Assembly (NCBI GenBank): GCA_963699105.1
Contig: CAVOTI010000005.1
Coordinates: 744,001-808,000 of the forward strand
Direction of reading: 5' to 3'
DNA length: 64,000 bases
From: Bog-756 sp963699105
GTDB taxonomy: Bacteria; Actinomycetota; Acidimicrobiia; Acidimicrobiales; RAAP-2
In this document: positions 52,237 through 60,273 of the stretch, one piece after another
How positions within the stretch are numbered: the stretch's first letter is position 1
Layout of the letters: the number at the start of each line of letters is the position of its first letter
The notes under the pieces: generated by a model
Told to the model about the DNA's origin: nothing
What the model saw: only the letters and a program-made list of their open reading frames with translations
The model's database searches: none
Made by a program: the position numbers and the translations under genes

Positions 52237-53535
52237 TCAGTGGTCGGCGGTCTCCTGCTCGAGCAGGTGGGCGAACCGCTGCCTGGCCTCGGTCCGTCGG
52301 GTGGGCACGTGCTCGCTCGGAACCTCCACCGGCTTGTAGCCCTTCAGGATCTGGCGGGCCACCGTCACCTTGTGCACCTCGTCAGGGCCGTCGTAGATGC
52401 GGGCGGCCCGGGCGTGGCGGTACATCGATTCGAGCGGGAGATCGGTCGAGAAGCCCAGGGCGCCGTGGACCTGGATGGCCCGGTCGATCACGTTGTAGAG
52501 AACCCCGGCCCCGTAGTACTTGATCATGGCGATCTCCACCCGGGCCGCCGACGCCCCCTCGTTGTCCATCTTCCAGGCGGCGTACAGGGTCATGAGGCGG
52601 GCCGCCGTCATCTCGGCCAGGGAGTCGGCCACCCAGTTCTGGATGGTCTGCTTCTCGGCCAGCAGCGAGTGGTGGGTGGTGCGGGACACCGCCCGCTCGC
52701 ACAGCATGTCGAAGGCCCGCCGGGACTGGCCCAGCCAGCGCATGCAGTGGTGGATGCGACCGGGACCCAGCCGCTTCTGGGCCAGGAGGAAGCCCTCGCC
52801 CTCTTGGCCGACCAGGTTCTCGTAGGGCACCCGCACCTCGTGGTAGAGGATCTCGGCGTGCCCACCGAACTTGCCGAAGTGGTCGACCGGGTCCTCCATG
52901 GTGGCCACGTCACGCACGATCTCGACCCCGGGGGCGTCGGCCGGGACCACGATCATCGAACACCCCTGATAGGGATGGACATCGGGGTTGGTCACCGCCA
53001 TCACGATCAGGAAGTCGGCCACCGAGCCGTTGGTGGTGAACCACTTGTGGCCGTCGATCACCCACTGGTCCCCGTCCCGCACCGCCCGGGTGGCGATCAT
53101 GGTCGGGTCGGCCCCCGCCCCGGGCTCGGTCATGGAGAAGCCACTCCGCATGCGCCCGTCCAGCAGGGGGAGCAGCCACTTTTCACGCTGGTCGTCACGC
53201 CCGGACGACTCGATCCCTATGGCCAACAGCTCGGCGTTGCCCGAGTCGGGGGCGTTGTTGCCGAAGACCACCGGACCGTAGGGGGTCTGCCCGAGGATCT
53301 CGTGCATGAGTCCCAGCCTGACCTGGCCGAACCCACCGCCTCCGAGCTCGGGAGGGAGGTGGGAGGCCCACAACCCCCGGCCCTTGACCTCCTCCTGCAG
53401 CGGCTCGACGGCACGGATCAGGCCATCGTGGGTGAGGTCGAGCGTCTCGAGGGGGAACACCTCGTGGCGGACGAACTGACGCATCCAGGCCAGCTGCACC
53501 TCGAACTCGGGCTCGGTGGAAAAATCCCATGCCAC
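52237..53535 (-). CDS. Acyl-CoA dehydrogenase family protein
   Basis: This 432-residue flavoprotein has the ACAD motifs FSMTEPGAGADPTMIATRA, VIDGHKWFTTNGSVADFLI and LGPGRIHHCMRWLGQSRRAF, and the C-terminal MYRHARAARIYDGPDEVHK. The layout is closest to the ACAD10/11-like and actinobacterial FadE groups that dehydrogenate medium or branched acyl-CoAs. I chose the GTG at 53535; a TTG at 53580 would sit only 2 nt after a possible promoter box, too close to be used. It is divergent from bioB. Confidence 0.88.
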   Translation of the reverse strand: MAWDFSTEPEFEVQLAWMRQFVRHEVFPLETLDLTHDGLIRAVEPLQEEVKGRGLWASHLPPELGGGGFGQVRLGLMHEILGQTPYGPVVFGNNAPDSGNAELLAIGIESSGRDDQREKWLLPLLDGRMRSGFSMTEPGAGADPTMIATRAVRDGDQWVIDGHKWFTTNGSVADFLIVMAVTNPDVHPYQGCSMIVVPADAPGVEIVRDVATMEDPVDHFGKFGGHAEILYHEVRVPYENLVGQEGEGFLLAQKRLGPGRIHHCMRWLGQSRRAFDMLCERAVSRTTHHSLLAEKQTIQNWVADSLAEMTAARLMTLYAAWKMDNEGASAARVEIAMIKYYGAGVLYNVIDRAIQVHGALGFSTDLPLESMYRHARAARIYDGPDEVHKVTVARQILKGYKPVEVPSEHVPTRRTEARQRFAHLLEQETADH

Positions 53536-53581
53536 GGTGGTCCCCCCTGTCGTCTCGTCCCGGTCGGCCTCCCGGGCCAAC

Positions 53582-53590
53582 TACCGTAAC
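53582..53590. promoter_or_regulatory. Overlapping divergent -10 boxes of bioB and acyl-CoA dehydrogenase
   Basis: The plus strand has TACCGT at 53582-53587, 6 nt before the bioB ATG. The same bases read on the minus strand give TTACGGTA, a box for the divergent gene. Two promoters on one hexamer would compete for polymerase. Confidence 0.4.
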
Positions 53591-53593
53591 GGC

Positions 53594-54700
53594 ATGCCCG
53601 GTGACGTTGCTGATGCCCCCATCCGTACCACTGTCGCCCTATCCACGCCCAACCCGCGGCCCCGCCGGCCGGAGTCGAGGTACCCGGAGATCGATTCGCC
53701 CACGGCCCGTCACCGGCTGCGAACCGCCGAGACGGCACTGCTCGACCAGCGGCGCCTGCTCACCGGGGAAGAACTGGCCGCCCTGGCCGAGATGCCCGAT
53801 CAGTGGGTGACGTCGCTGGCCGCCCTGGCCCACCAGGTCCGGCTGGAGTGGTGCGGTCCCGAGGTAGAGGTCGAGGGAATCCTGTCGGCCAAGACTGGAG
53901 GGTGCCCCGAGGACTGTCACTTCTGCTCCCAATCCTCCCGTTTCGACACCCCGGTGAAGGCGACCCCGTTCCTCGACACCGCCGAGGTGCTGGCCGCCGC
54001 CGAGGAGACCAGGGCGGCCGGAGCCTCCGAATTCTGCATCGTGCTGGCCGTCCGCGGTCCCGACGAGCGCACCATGAAGCGGATCCTCGAGCTCGTCCCC
54101 GTGATCCACGATCGGACCGGTCTGAATGTGGCGGTCAGCGCCGGCCTGCTGAGCAGCGACCAGGCCCGCCGGTTCGCAGAGGGCGGCGTCCACCGCTACA
54201 ACCACAACCTGGAGACGTCCCGGTCGTTCTTCCCGAACGTGGTCACCACCCACACCTGGGAAGAGCGACGGGACACCTGCCGGCTGGTCCGCGATCACGG
54301 AATGGAACTGTGCTGTGGTGCCCTGATCGGCATGGGCGAGACCGATGAGCAGCGGGTCGAGCTCCTCGTCCAACTCCAAGTGCTCGACCCCACCGAGGTG
54401 CCCCTCAACTTCCTCAACCCCCGCCCCGGCACCCCGCTGGGAGGCGGCCGGCCGGTGGACGCCTGGGAGGCCATCCGGTGGATCGCCCTCTTTCGGCTGG
54501 GACTGCCCGGTGTGATCCTCCGCTACGCCGGCGGCCGGGAGGTCACTCTGCGCGAGCTGCAGTCGATGGGGATGACCTCGGGCATCAACGCCCTCATCGT
54601 CGGCAACTATCTGACCACCCTGGGCCGCTCGGCCGACGAGGACCTCCAGATGCTCGCCGATCTGCGCATGCCGGTGGGTTCCCTCACCGGCGTCCTCTGA
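53594..54700 (+). CDS. bioB: Biotin synthase
   Basis: A 368-residue radical-SAM enzyme that inserts sulphur into dethiobiotin. The [4Fe-4S] motif is GCPEDCHFCSQSSR (CxxxCxxC). Family blocks VEGILSAKTGG, HRYNHNLETSRSFFPNVVTT, CCGALIGMGET and NFLNPRPGTPL are present. The N-terminal extension before EVEVEGIL is about 80 residues, normal for actinobacterial BioB. The ATG lies 6 nt after a TACCGT box. A bsaP-like gene follows 10 bp later. Confidence 0.95.
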   Translation: MPGDVADAPIRTTVALSTPNPRPRRPESRYPEIDSPTARHRLRTAETALLDQRRLLTGEELAALAEMPDQWVTSLAALAHQVRLEWCGPEVEVEGILSAKTGGCPEDCHFCSQSSRFDTPVKATPFLDTAEVLAAAEETRAAGASEFCIVLAVRGPDERTMKRILELVPVIHDRTGLNVAVSAGLLSSDQARRFAEGGVHRYNHNLETSRSFFPNVVTTHTWEERRDTCRLVRDHGMELCCGALIGMGETDEQRVELLVQLQVLDPTEVPLNFLNPRPGTPLGGGRPVDAWEAIRWIALFRLGLPGVILRYAGGREVTLRELQSMGMTSGINALIVGNYLTTLGRSADEDLQMLADLRMPVGSLTGVL

Positions 54701-54710
54701 GCAGCCCGCC

Positions 54711-54944
54711 GTGTCCACCACCGGGCGCCCGGGTGACCCGGGCGCCGGCCCCGCCGCCGTCCGCCCCCCGGCGAACCGTTTCTGCACGGGCTGTGGGTCG
54801 CCGGCGTCCTCCTGCCCGGGGTGCGGCCGACCCCTCGATCCCCCGCGTTTCTGTCCCGGGTGCGGGCGACGCTTGACGGTGGCGGTGAGCCCGGCCGGGT
54901 ATCGGGCCAGGTGCCGGGACCACGGGGACCTCGCCCCTTCGTGA
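54711..54944 (+). CDS. bsaP: Biotin synthase auxiliary protein-like small zinc-ribbon protein
   Basis: This 77-residue protein has a Pro/Ala-rich N-terminus and three CxxC pairs (FCTGCG, SCPGCG and FCPGCGRRL) followed by a lone cysteine in ARCRDHG. This matches the short actinobacterial proteins encoded directly after bioB, called BsaP in mycobacteria, where they are reported to be needed for biotin synthase activity. Position (10 bp after bioB), length and the Cys pattern support the call. The start is a GTG. Metal or cluster identity cannot be read from the sequence. Confidence 0.72.
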   Translation: MSTTGRPGDPGAGPAAVRPPANRFCTGCGSPASSCPGCGRPLDPPRFCPGCGRRLTVAVSPAGYRARCRDHGDLAPS

Positions 54945-55074
54945 TCCCCTAGCCGCCGATGCCCGGACTTCGGTCCGGCCCCGGACACCAGGGCGGCCCT
55001 GGACACCGGGGCCTCCGGGGACACCGCATCTCTCGCATCGACTCCGGCCCGACGGGCCCGGCTACGTTGCCGAC

Positions 55075-55746
55075 ATGGGCTCCCTGCTGGCTACCGTGCT
55101 CCCCCTCGCCCTCGGGGCGGCCATCAGCCCCACGCTTTTGGCCCTGCAGCTGCTGGTGCTGGCCAGTCCCACCAGGCGGCTGTCCCGGGGATGGGCCCTG
55201 GCCGCCGGGGCGGCCCTGGTGCTCGGGGGGCTCTCACTCCTGGGGTTCACCGTCCTCAGCCAGTTGCACCAAGCCGGACACCACCACTCCGTGCACGATG
55301 CGGTGATCGCCTTTGTCGCCGCCGGGCTGCTGGGCCTGCTCGCCCTCCGCTCGCTCCACCGCCGTCCCACCCCGGGCGAGGAGCACAAGGAGCGGACGGC
55401 CGGTCGCCTGGCCAACGCCTCGACGTTCTGGTTCGTCGGTGTCGGAGTAGTGGGCATGGTGGTCAACTTCTCCACCCTGGTCCTCTTTCTGGCCGCACTC
55501 CACGAGATCAACCGGTCGGCGGCGTCAACCGGGGCCCGCGCCGTCACCTTCGCCGTCTTGTTGGTGGTGACCCTGGTTCCGGTGGTCGTCCCCGTCGGCC
55601 TGGTCAGCATCCTCGGCGAGCGGGCCGACCGGCCGTTGAGTGCCGCCTACTCCTTCGTGTCCCGGCACGCCCGCACCATCGGCATCGGGGTGGAGGTGGT
55701 CTTCGCTGCCTACCTGGTCTGGAAGGGTCTCGGCGAGTTGCCCTGA
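55075..55746 (+). CDS. GAP family integral membrane protein
   Basis: A 223-residue protein with six predicted membrane helices. It starts GSLLATVLPLALGAAISPTLLALQLLVLAS, the LysE/GAP-type opening with the AISP motif, and has a His-rich loop (HQAGHHHSVHD). Actinobacterial GAP proteins include Sap, linked to sulfolipid export, but most are untested. The ATG lies 6 nt after a TACGTT box (55063-55068). It stands alone between bsaP and the convergent DUF3039 gene. Confidence 0.8.
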   Translation: MGSLLATVLPLALGAAISPTLLALQLLVLASPTRRLSRGWALAAGAALVLGGLSLLGFTVLSQLHQAGHHHSVHDAVIAFVAAGLLGLLALRSLHRRPTPGEEHKERTAGRLANASTFWFVGVGVVGMVVNFSTLVLFLAALHEINRSAASTGARAVTFAVLLVVTLVPVVVPVGLVSILGERADRPLSAAYSFVSRHARTIGIGVEVVFAAYLVWKGLGELP

Positions 55747-55787
55747 ACCCTGCCTCCGACCGCAGTGGCGGCGGGCGGCGAACGGTG

Positions 55788-56069
55788 CTAGCCGTCGGGG
55801 ATCTTCCAGCCCTTGGACTCGGCGATCTCCTTGCAGGTCGGGCACAGCGGGTAACGCTTCGGGTTGCGACCCGGCACCCAGACCTTCCCGCACAGCGCCT
55901 TGACCGCGGTCCCGTTGACCATCCCCTCCACCACCGAGGGGCCGGCCGAGACGAAGTCACCCTTCTCCGGCTTGAACCCCTCCAGCACGATGTGGGACAT
56001 CCGTTCGTGGTCGCCGTCCAGCTCGGGGTCGACCCGGCTCGGGGAAAGGGTGGTGCCGGCATCGGTCAT
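55788..56069 (-). CDS. DUF3039 family protein
   Basis: The 93-residue protein contains the DUF3039 core: MSHIVLEGFKPEKGDF-like strand, then GTAVKALCGKVWVPGRNPKR and YPLCPTCKEI. The three cysteines (CGK and CPTC) plus histidine suggest a zinc site. The family is almost restricted to actinobacteria and has no assigned role. I chose the ATG at 56069; the frame remains open to 56126. It is divergent from maf. Confidence 0.85.
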   Translation of the reverse strand: MTDAGTTLSPSRVDPELDGDHERMSHIVLEGFKPEKGDFVSAGPSVVEGMVNGTAVKALCGKVWVPGRNPKRYPLCPTCKEIAESKGWKIPDG

Positions 56070-56140
56070 GGCACCAGGATCGCGCATCTGTCGGGCGGGT
56101 GCGACCGTCGACCACCGGCGCTCCACCTACGCTCTGTCTC

Positions 56141-56746
56141 ATGGCCGAACGCACATTGGTCCTCGCCTCGGGCTCGCCGGCCCGCCGGCGGCTCCTCCAG
56201 GACGCCGGATTCGACCCCGAGGTGGTGGTGAGCGGCGTGGACGAGGGCGACCTCTCCACCGGGGACACGGCCTCGGCGGTGGTGGCACTGGCCCAGCGTA
56301 AGGCGCGAGCTGTGGCCGGCCGTTGCGGCGGCGCCGTGGTCATCGGGTGCGACTCGATGCTCGAGTTCGACGGCACGCCCCACGGCAAGCCGACTTCCGT
56401 GGGCCAGGCCAGGGAGTGGTTGACCTCCATGCGGGGGCGGTCGGGCACCTTGTTCACCGGCCACTGCGTGATCGACCAGCGGACCGGCGCCGAGGCCACC
56501 GGAGTCGCCGGGACCCTGGTCCGGTTCGGCGTGACCACCGACGCCGAGCTCGATGCCTACCTGGCCACCGGGGAAGCACTGGAGGTGGCCGGGGCCTTCA
56601 CCCTGGACGGCCGGTCGGCACCGTTCGTCGACGGGGTGGACGGCGATCCGGGCAACGTGATCGGACTCTCACTTCCCCTCATGCGCACCCTGCTGGCCCA
56701 GCTGAACATCTCCATCACCGACCTGTGGGCGGGAGTCGGCTCGTGA
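56141..56746 (+). CDS. maf: Maf family nucleotide pyrophosphatase
   Basis: A 201-residue Maf/Ham1-type protein: LVLASGSPARRRLLQDAGF at the start, the GCDSMLEFDGTPHGKP catalytic-region loop, RGRSGTLFTGHCVID and the C-terminal GDPGNVIGLSLPLM. Maf proteins hydrolyse non-canonical NTPs to monophosphates and are linked to septation. The ATG lies 7 nt after a TACGCT box (56128-56133). The stop overlaps the GTG of dusB. Confidence 0.9.
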   Translation: MAERTLVLASGSPARRRLLQDAGFDPEVVVSGVDEGDLSTGDTASAVVALAQRKARAVAGRCGGAVVIGCDSMLEFDGTPHGKPTSVGQAREWLTSMRGRSGTLFTGHCVIDQRTGAEATGVAGTLVRFGVTTDAELDAYLATGEALEVAGAFTLDGRSAPFVDGVDGDPGNVIGLSLPLMRTLLAQLNISITDLWAGVGS

Positions 56747-57933
56747 GCGACGCCGGCCGACAGGACCAGTCGGCCGCCACCGGGAGTCCGGCACCGGCAC
56801 TCGGGCCGGCGCCGGACCCGGTGCTCAAGCTGGGATCGGTGGCCGTCGACCCACCGGTGGTGCTGGCCCCCATGGCCGGCGTCACCAACAGCGCCTTCCG
56901 GCGGCTGTGCCGGACCTTCGGGGCCGGGCTCTACGTCAGCGAGATGATCACCGCACGCGCCCTGGTCGAGGGCAATGCCAAGACCATGGCCATGGCGGCC
57001 TTCGCCGAGGACGAGCCGGTACGCAGCGTGCAGCTGTGCGGGGTCGACCCCGCCGTAATGGGGGCGGCGGCGACCCGACTGGTCGATGAGATCGGGGTCG
57101 ACCACATCGATCTCAATTTCGGCTGCCCGGCCGGCAAGGTCACGCGCCAGGGGGCGGGGGCCGCCCTACCTGTGCACCGGACCCTGTTCGGGTCCATCGT
57201 CGGTGCCGCCGTCGGGGCCGCCGGATCCGTGCCGGTCACCGTCAAGCTGCGGATCGGCATCGATGCCACCCATGTCACCTACCTCGAGGCCGGGGTCATC
57301 GCCGAAGGCGAAGGAGCGGCGGCGGTGACCCTCCATGCCCGCACTGCCGAACAGCTCTACTCGGGAGAGGCCGACTGGCCGGCCATCGGTCGGCTCAAGG
57401 AGGCGGTGACCTCGATCCCCGTGCTGGGCAACGGCGACCTGTGGGAGGCGTCCGATGCCCTGGCCATGATGGCCACCACCGGATGCGACGGTGTGGTCGT
57501 GGGTCGGGGCTGCCTCGGGCGGCCGTGGCTGTTCCGCGATCTGGCCGACGCCTTTTCCGGCCGGCCGCCCCAGCCACCACCGGCGCTGGGGGAGATCGCC
57601 GCCATGATGCGGGCCCATGCCGAGCTGCTGTGTCAGTCATTCGGCGAGGACCTCGGGGTCCGCCAGTTCCGTAAGCATGCCGGCTGGTACCTGACCGGAT
57701 TTCCGGTGGGGTCGGCCGTACGGCGGTCGCTCGCTCAGGCCGGTTCACTGCCCGAGGTGCACCGGTTGGTGGACAGCCTCCCCCCCGACCTGGCCTTCCC
57801 CGTCGAAGCGCTGCGCATGGCCCGCGGCCACACCAACGGCCCTCGACCGGTGCGGCTCCCCGACCGATGGCTGGACGACGTGGACGACCCCGCCCCCCCG
57901 GAGGGGGGCGACATCCTGGTATCGGGGGGATGA
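56743..57933 (+). CDS. dusB: tRNA-dihydrouridine synthase
   Basis: This 396-residue flavoprotein reduces uridines in tRNA D-loops with NADPH. Marks are VLAPMAGVTNSAFRRLCRTF, DLNFGCPAGKVTRQGAGAAL with the catalytic cysteine, VTLHARTAEQLYSGEADW and VVVGRGCLGRPWLF, then the helical domain. The GTG start overlaps the maf stop (GTGA). A hairpin follows the stop. DusB is the usual annotation for actinobacterial single-copy Dus enzymes. Confidence 0.92.
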   Translation: MSDAGRQDQSAATGSPAPALGPAPDPVLKLGSVAVDPPVVLAPMAGVTNSAFRRLCRTFGAGLYVSEMITARALVEGNAKTMAMAAFAEDEPVRSVQLCGVDPAVMGAAATRLVDEIGVDHIDLNFGCPAGKVTRQGAGAALPVHRTLFGSIVGAAVGAAGSVPVTVKLRIGIDATHVTYLEAGVIAEGEGAAAVTLHARTAEQLYSGEADWPAIGRLKEAVTSIPVLGNGDLWEASDALAMMATTGCDGVVVGRGCLGRPWLFRDLADAFSGRPPQPPPALGEIAAMMRAHAELLCQSFGEDLGVRQFRKHAGWYLTGFPVGSAVRRSLAQAGSLPEVHRLVDSLPPDLAFPVEALRMARGHTNGPRPVRLPDRWLDDVDDPAPPEGGDILVSGG

Positions 57934-57941
57934 GGGCGGGC

Positions 57942-57956
57942 GGGCGGTGGCCGCCC
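57942..57956 (+). terminator. GC hairpin after dusB
   Basis: A perfect 6-bp inverted repeat, GGGCGG-TGG-CCGCCC, starts 8 nt after the dusB stop. There is no T-run. The rest of 57957-58080 shows no gene. Confidence 0.45.
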
Positions 57957-58080
57957 GGTCCACCGTTCGCCGGCCACCGGGCCGGGCTGTGGGACAATGG
58001 CCATGGTCGATCACGGAGGGCCCGCCCATCGTCGACACGGAGGACGGCTCCGGTCGTGACCAGATCGGCCCTCCCTCTTG

Positions 58081-59679
58081 ATGATCGTCGGTTCCTCCCT
58101 CACCATAGAAATCGGCGACCGGACGCTGCTCCGCGACGCCTCTTTCGTTGTGGGCGCCGGCGAGAAGGTCGGACTGGTCGGACGTAACGGGACCGGGAAG
58201 TCCACCTTCATCTCGGTCATCATCGACGAGCCCGGCCGCAACGTGCGCTCGACCGGCAGCGCCGCCATCCGCGGCACCTACGGCTATCTCCCCCAGGTTC
58301 CCGTACTTCACGGGCTGGGGCTCGAGCCCAACGGCTTCTCCCACGTCCTGTCCGGACGCGGGCTCGACGTCCTCGACGATGCGCTCAACAAGGCGCGGGC
58401 CCAGATGTCCAAGGACCCCAACACCGAGAACATCGAGCTGTTCTCCGATCTCGAGGAACAGTTCCGGGAGAACGGAGGCTACGAGGCCGAGTCGACGATG
58501 GCCCGGCTGGCCGACGGCCTGGGCCTCCACCAGGAACTCCTGCTCGAGGACATCGAGAGCCTGTCGGGGGGCCAGCGCCGGCGGGTCGACCTGATCCGGA
58601 TGCTGTTCCAGGACCCCGACACCATGATCCTCGACGAGCCCACCAACCACCTGGACCTCCCGGCCAAGCGCTGGCTGATGGAGGAGCTCGAACGCTTCCC
58701 CGGGGCCATTCTGGTGGTGTCGCACGACCTGAAGCTGCTCGACCGGTCGATCAACAAGGTGCTCCATCTGTCCGACGGGCGACTGCACGAGTTCAAAGGG
58801 ACCTACTCCTCCTACATGGTGCAACTGGAGGCCGACCAGAGCCAGCGCGAGCGGGCCTCGCTGCTGGAGGGCAGGGAGATCAAGAGGCTGTCGACCCTGG
58901 CCGACTCGATGCGGGGCAGCACCAACCGCCGGGCCCGCATCGCCAAGTCGATCGACAAGCGGGTGGAGCGGCTCGAGTCGTCGCAGACCGAGGTGCACAA
59001 GCGTGAGAAGAAGAGCTCCTTCCGGCTGCCCACCCCCACACGCTCAGGCGAGGTACCCCTGCGGGCCACCGACCTCGGCGTCCACTACGGCCCGCTCACT
59101 GTGCTGGAGAAGGTCAACTTCCACTGCCGTCGCGGAGACCGCGCCGTCGTCATCGGACGTAACGGCGCCGGCAAGTCGAGTCTTCTCCGCTGCCTGGCCG
59201 GGGTGCAGGAACCGAACACGGGCCAGGTCGAGCTGGGGGCCAACGTCACCATCGGCTACTTCGCCCAGGAGCACGAACAAGTCGATCTCGGGATCACCGT
59301 GCTGGAGAACATCGACGACACCGTGCTGGTGCAGGAGACCGAACGGCGGGCCCTGCTCGGCATGTTCGGGATCGCCGGCAAGGCCGCCCACCAGATGCCC
59401 AAGACCCTGTCGGGCGGTGAGCGGGCCAAACTGGGGCTGGCCATGCTGGCCGCCGGGCGGGCCAACGTCCTGCTGCTCGACGAGCCCACCAACAATCTCG
59501 ACCCGTCCTCGATCGAGGCGGTCGGCACCATGCTCAGCCGGTGGCCGGGCACCATCGTGGTGGTGAGCCACGATCGGGCCTTTGTGCAGGCGCTCGAACC
59601 CACCCACGCCCTCAAGCTTCCCGACGAGGTGTTCACCCACTGGAGGGACGACTACCTCGACCGGGTGGAGATGAAGTAG
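58081..59679 (+). CDS. ABC-F family ATPase
   Basis: A 532-residue soluble protein with two ABC domains and no membrane part. Domain 1: GRNGTGKST, LSGGQRRRVDL, MILDEPTNHLDL. Domain 2: GRNGAGKSS, LSGGERAKLGL, LLLDEPTNNLDP. The linker between them (TYSSYMVQLEADQSQRERAS) is the ABC-F interdomain motif region. Such proteins act on ribosomes, for example in translation quality control or antibiotic protection. I chose the ATG at 58081 over an adjacent TTG; no clear ribosome-binding site is visible. Confidence 0.92.
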   Translation: MIVGSSLTIEIGDRTLLRDASFVVGAGEKVGLVGRNGTGKSTFISVIIDEPGRNVRSTGSAAIRGTYGYLPQVPVLHGLGLEPNGFSHVLSGRGLDVLDDALNKARAQMSKDPNTENIELFSDLEEQFRENGGYEAESTMARLADGLGLHQELLLEDIESLSGGQRRRVDLIRMLFQDPDTMILDEPTNHLDLPAKRWLMEELERFPGAILVVSHDLKLLDRSINKVLHLSDGRLHEFKGTYSSYMVQLEADQSQRERASLLEGREIKRLSTLADSMRGSTNRRARIAKSIDKRVERLESSQTEVHKREKKSSFRLPTPTRSGEVPLRATDLGVHYGPLTVLEKVNFHCRRGDRAVVIGRNGAGKSSLLRCLAGVQEPNTGQVELGANVTIGYFAQEHEQVDLGITVLENIDDTVLVQETERRALLGMFGIAGKAAHQMPKTLSGGERAKLGLAMLAAGRANVLLLDEPTNNLDPSSIEAVGTMLSRWPGTIVVVSHDRAFVQALEPTHALKLPDEVFTHWRDDYLDRVEMK

Positions 59680-59739
59680 GAGGGCCGATCGGCAGCCGCG
59701 GTCGACGACGGGCGTAACCTCCAGTCGAGGAGGTTGCCC

Positions 59740-60183
59740 ATGTTGACAGGCGTGATCGGACCGGGTGAAGGTGAGAAGCGGTACTCCGCCCGGGGCAGCT
59801 TGATGTTGTTCAAGGCGGTGGCGGAACAGGACGGTGGCGACTTCTCCCTGATGGAACGCACTCTTCCTCCGGCGGGCCGTCGGCCACCTCCGCATCGTCA
59901 TACCAACTGTTCGGAGGCGTACTTCGTGCTCGACGGACGGGTGTCGGTCATCGCCGAGGGCGAGGAGCTGACGGCGGGACCGGAAGGGTTCGTACTGATT
60001 CCCCGCGGCACCGCTCACACGTTCGGCAATGGCGGCGACACCGAAGCCCGGCTTCTGGTCATTCACGCTCCGGCCATGGACGCCTACTTCGCCGGCCTCC
60101 ACGACCTGTGGAATCGGGACGAACCCCCGGGACCTGACGACGAGCGGGCGCTCATGGAGCGATTCGGCATGGAGACCGCCTGA
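59740..60183 (+). CDS. Cupin domain protein
   Basis: The 147-residue single-domain cupin has motif 1 PPPHRHTNCSEAYFVLDG (two His and one Glu-like ligand set) and motif 2 PRGTAHTFGNGGD with its histidine. GAGGAGG stands before the ATG. A short helical tail follows the barrel. No substrate can be assigned; it may be a small-molecule-binding or dioxygenase-type protein. It lies 60 bp after the ABC-F gene and converges on the S53 protease gene. Confidence 0.85.
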   Translation: MLTGVIGPGEGEKRYSARGSLMLFKAVAEQDGGDFSLMERTLPPAGRRPPPHRHTNCSEAYFVLDGRVSVIAEGEELTAGPEGFVLIPRGTAHTFGNGGDTEARLLVIHAPAMDAYFAGLHDLWNRDEPPGPDDERALMERFGMETA

Positions 60184-60273
60184 CCGGACCGACCCCGACC
60201 CTCCCCTGGCCACCCGGCAGACCGCCAGACCGGTGGGCAGGTGGGCAGGGAGGTGCCCTCGTCCCGGCCTCGG

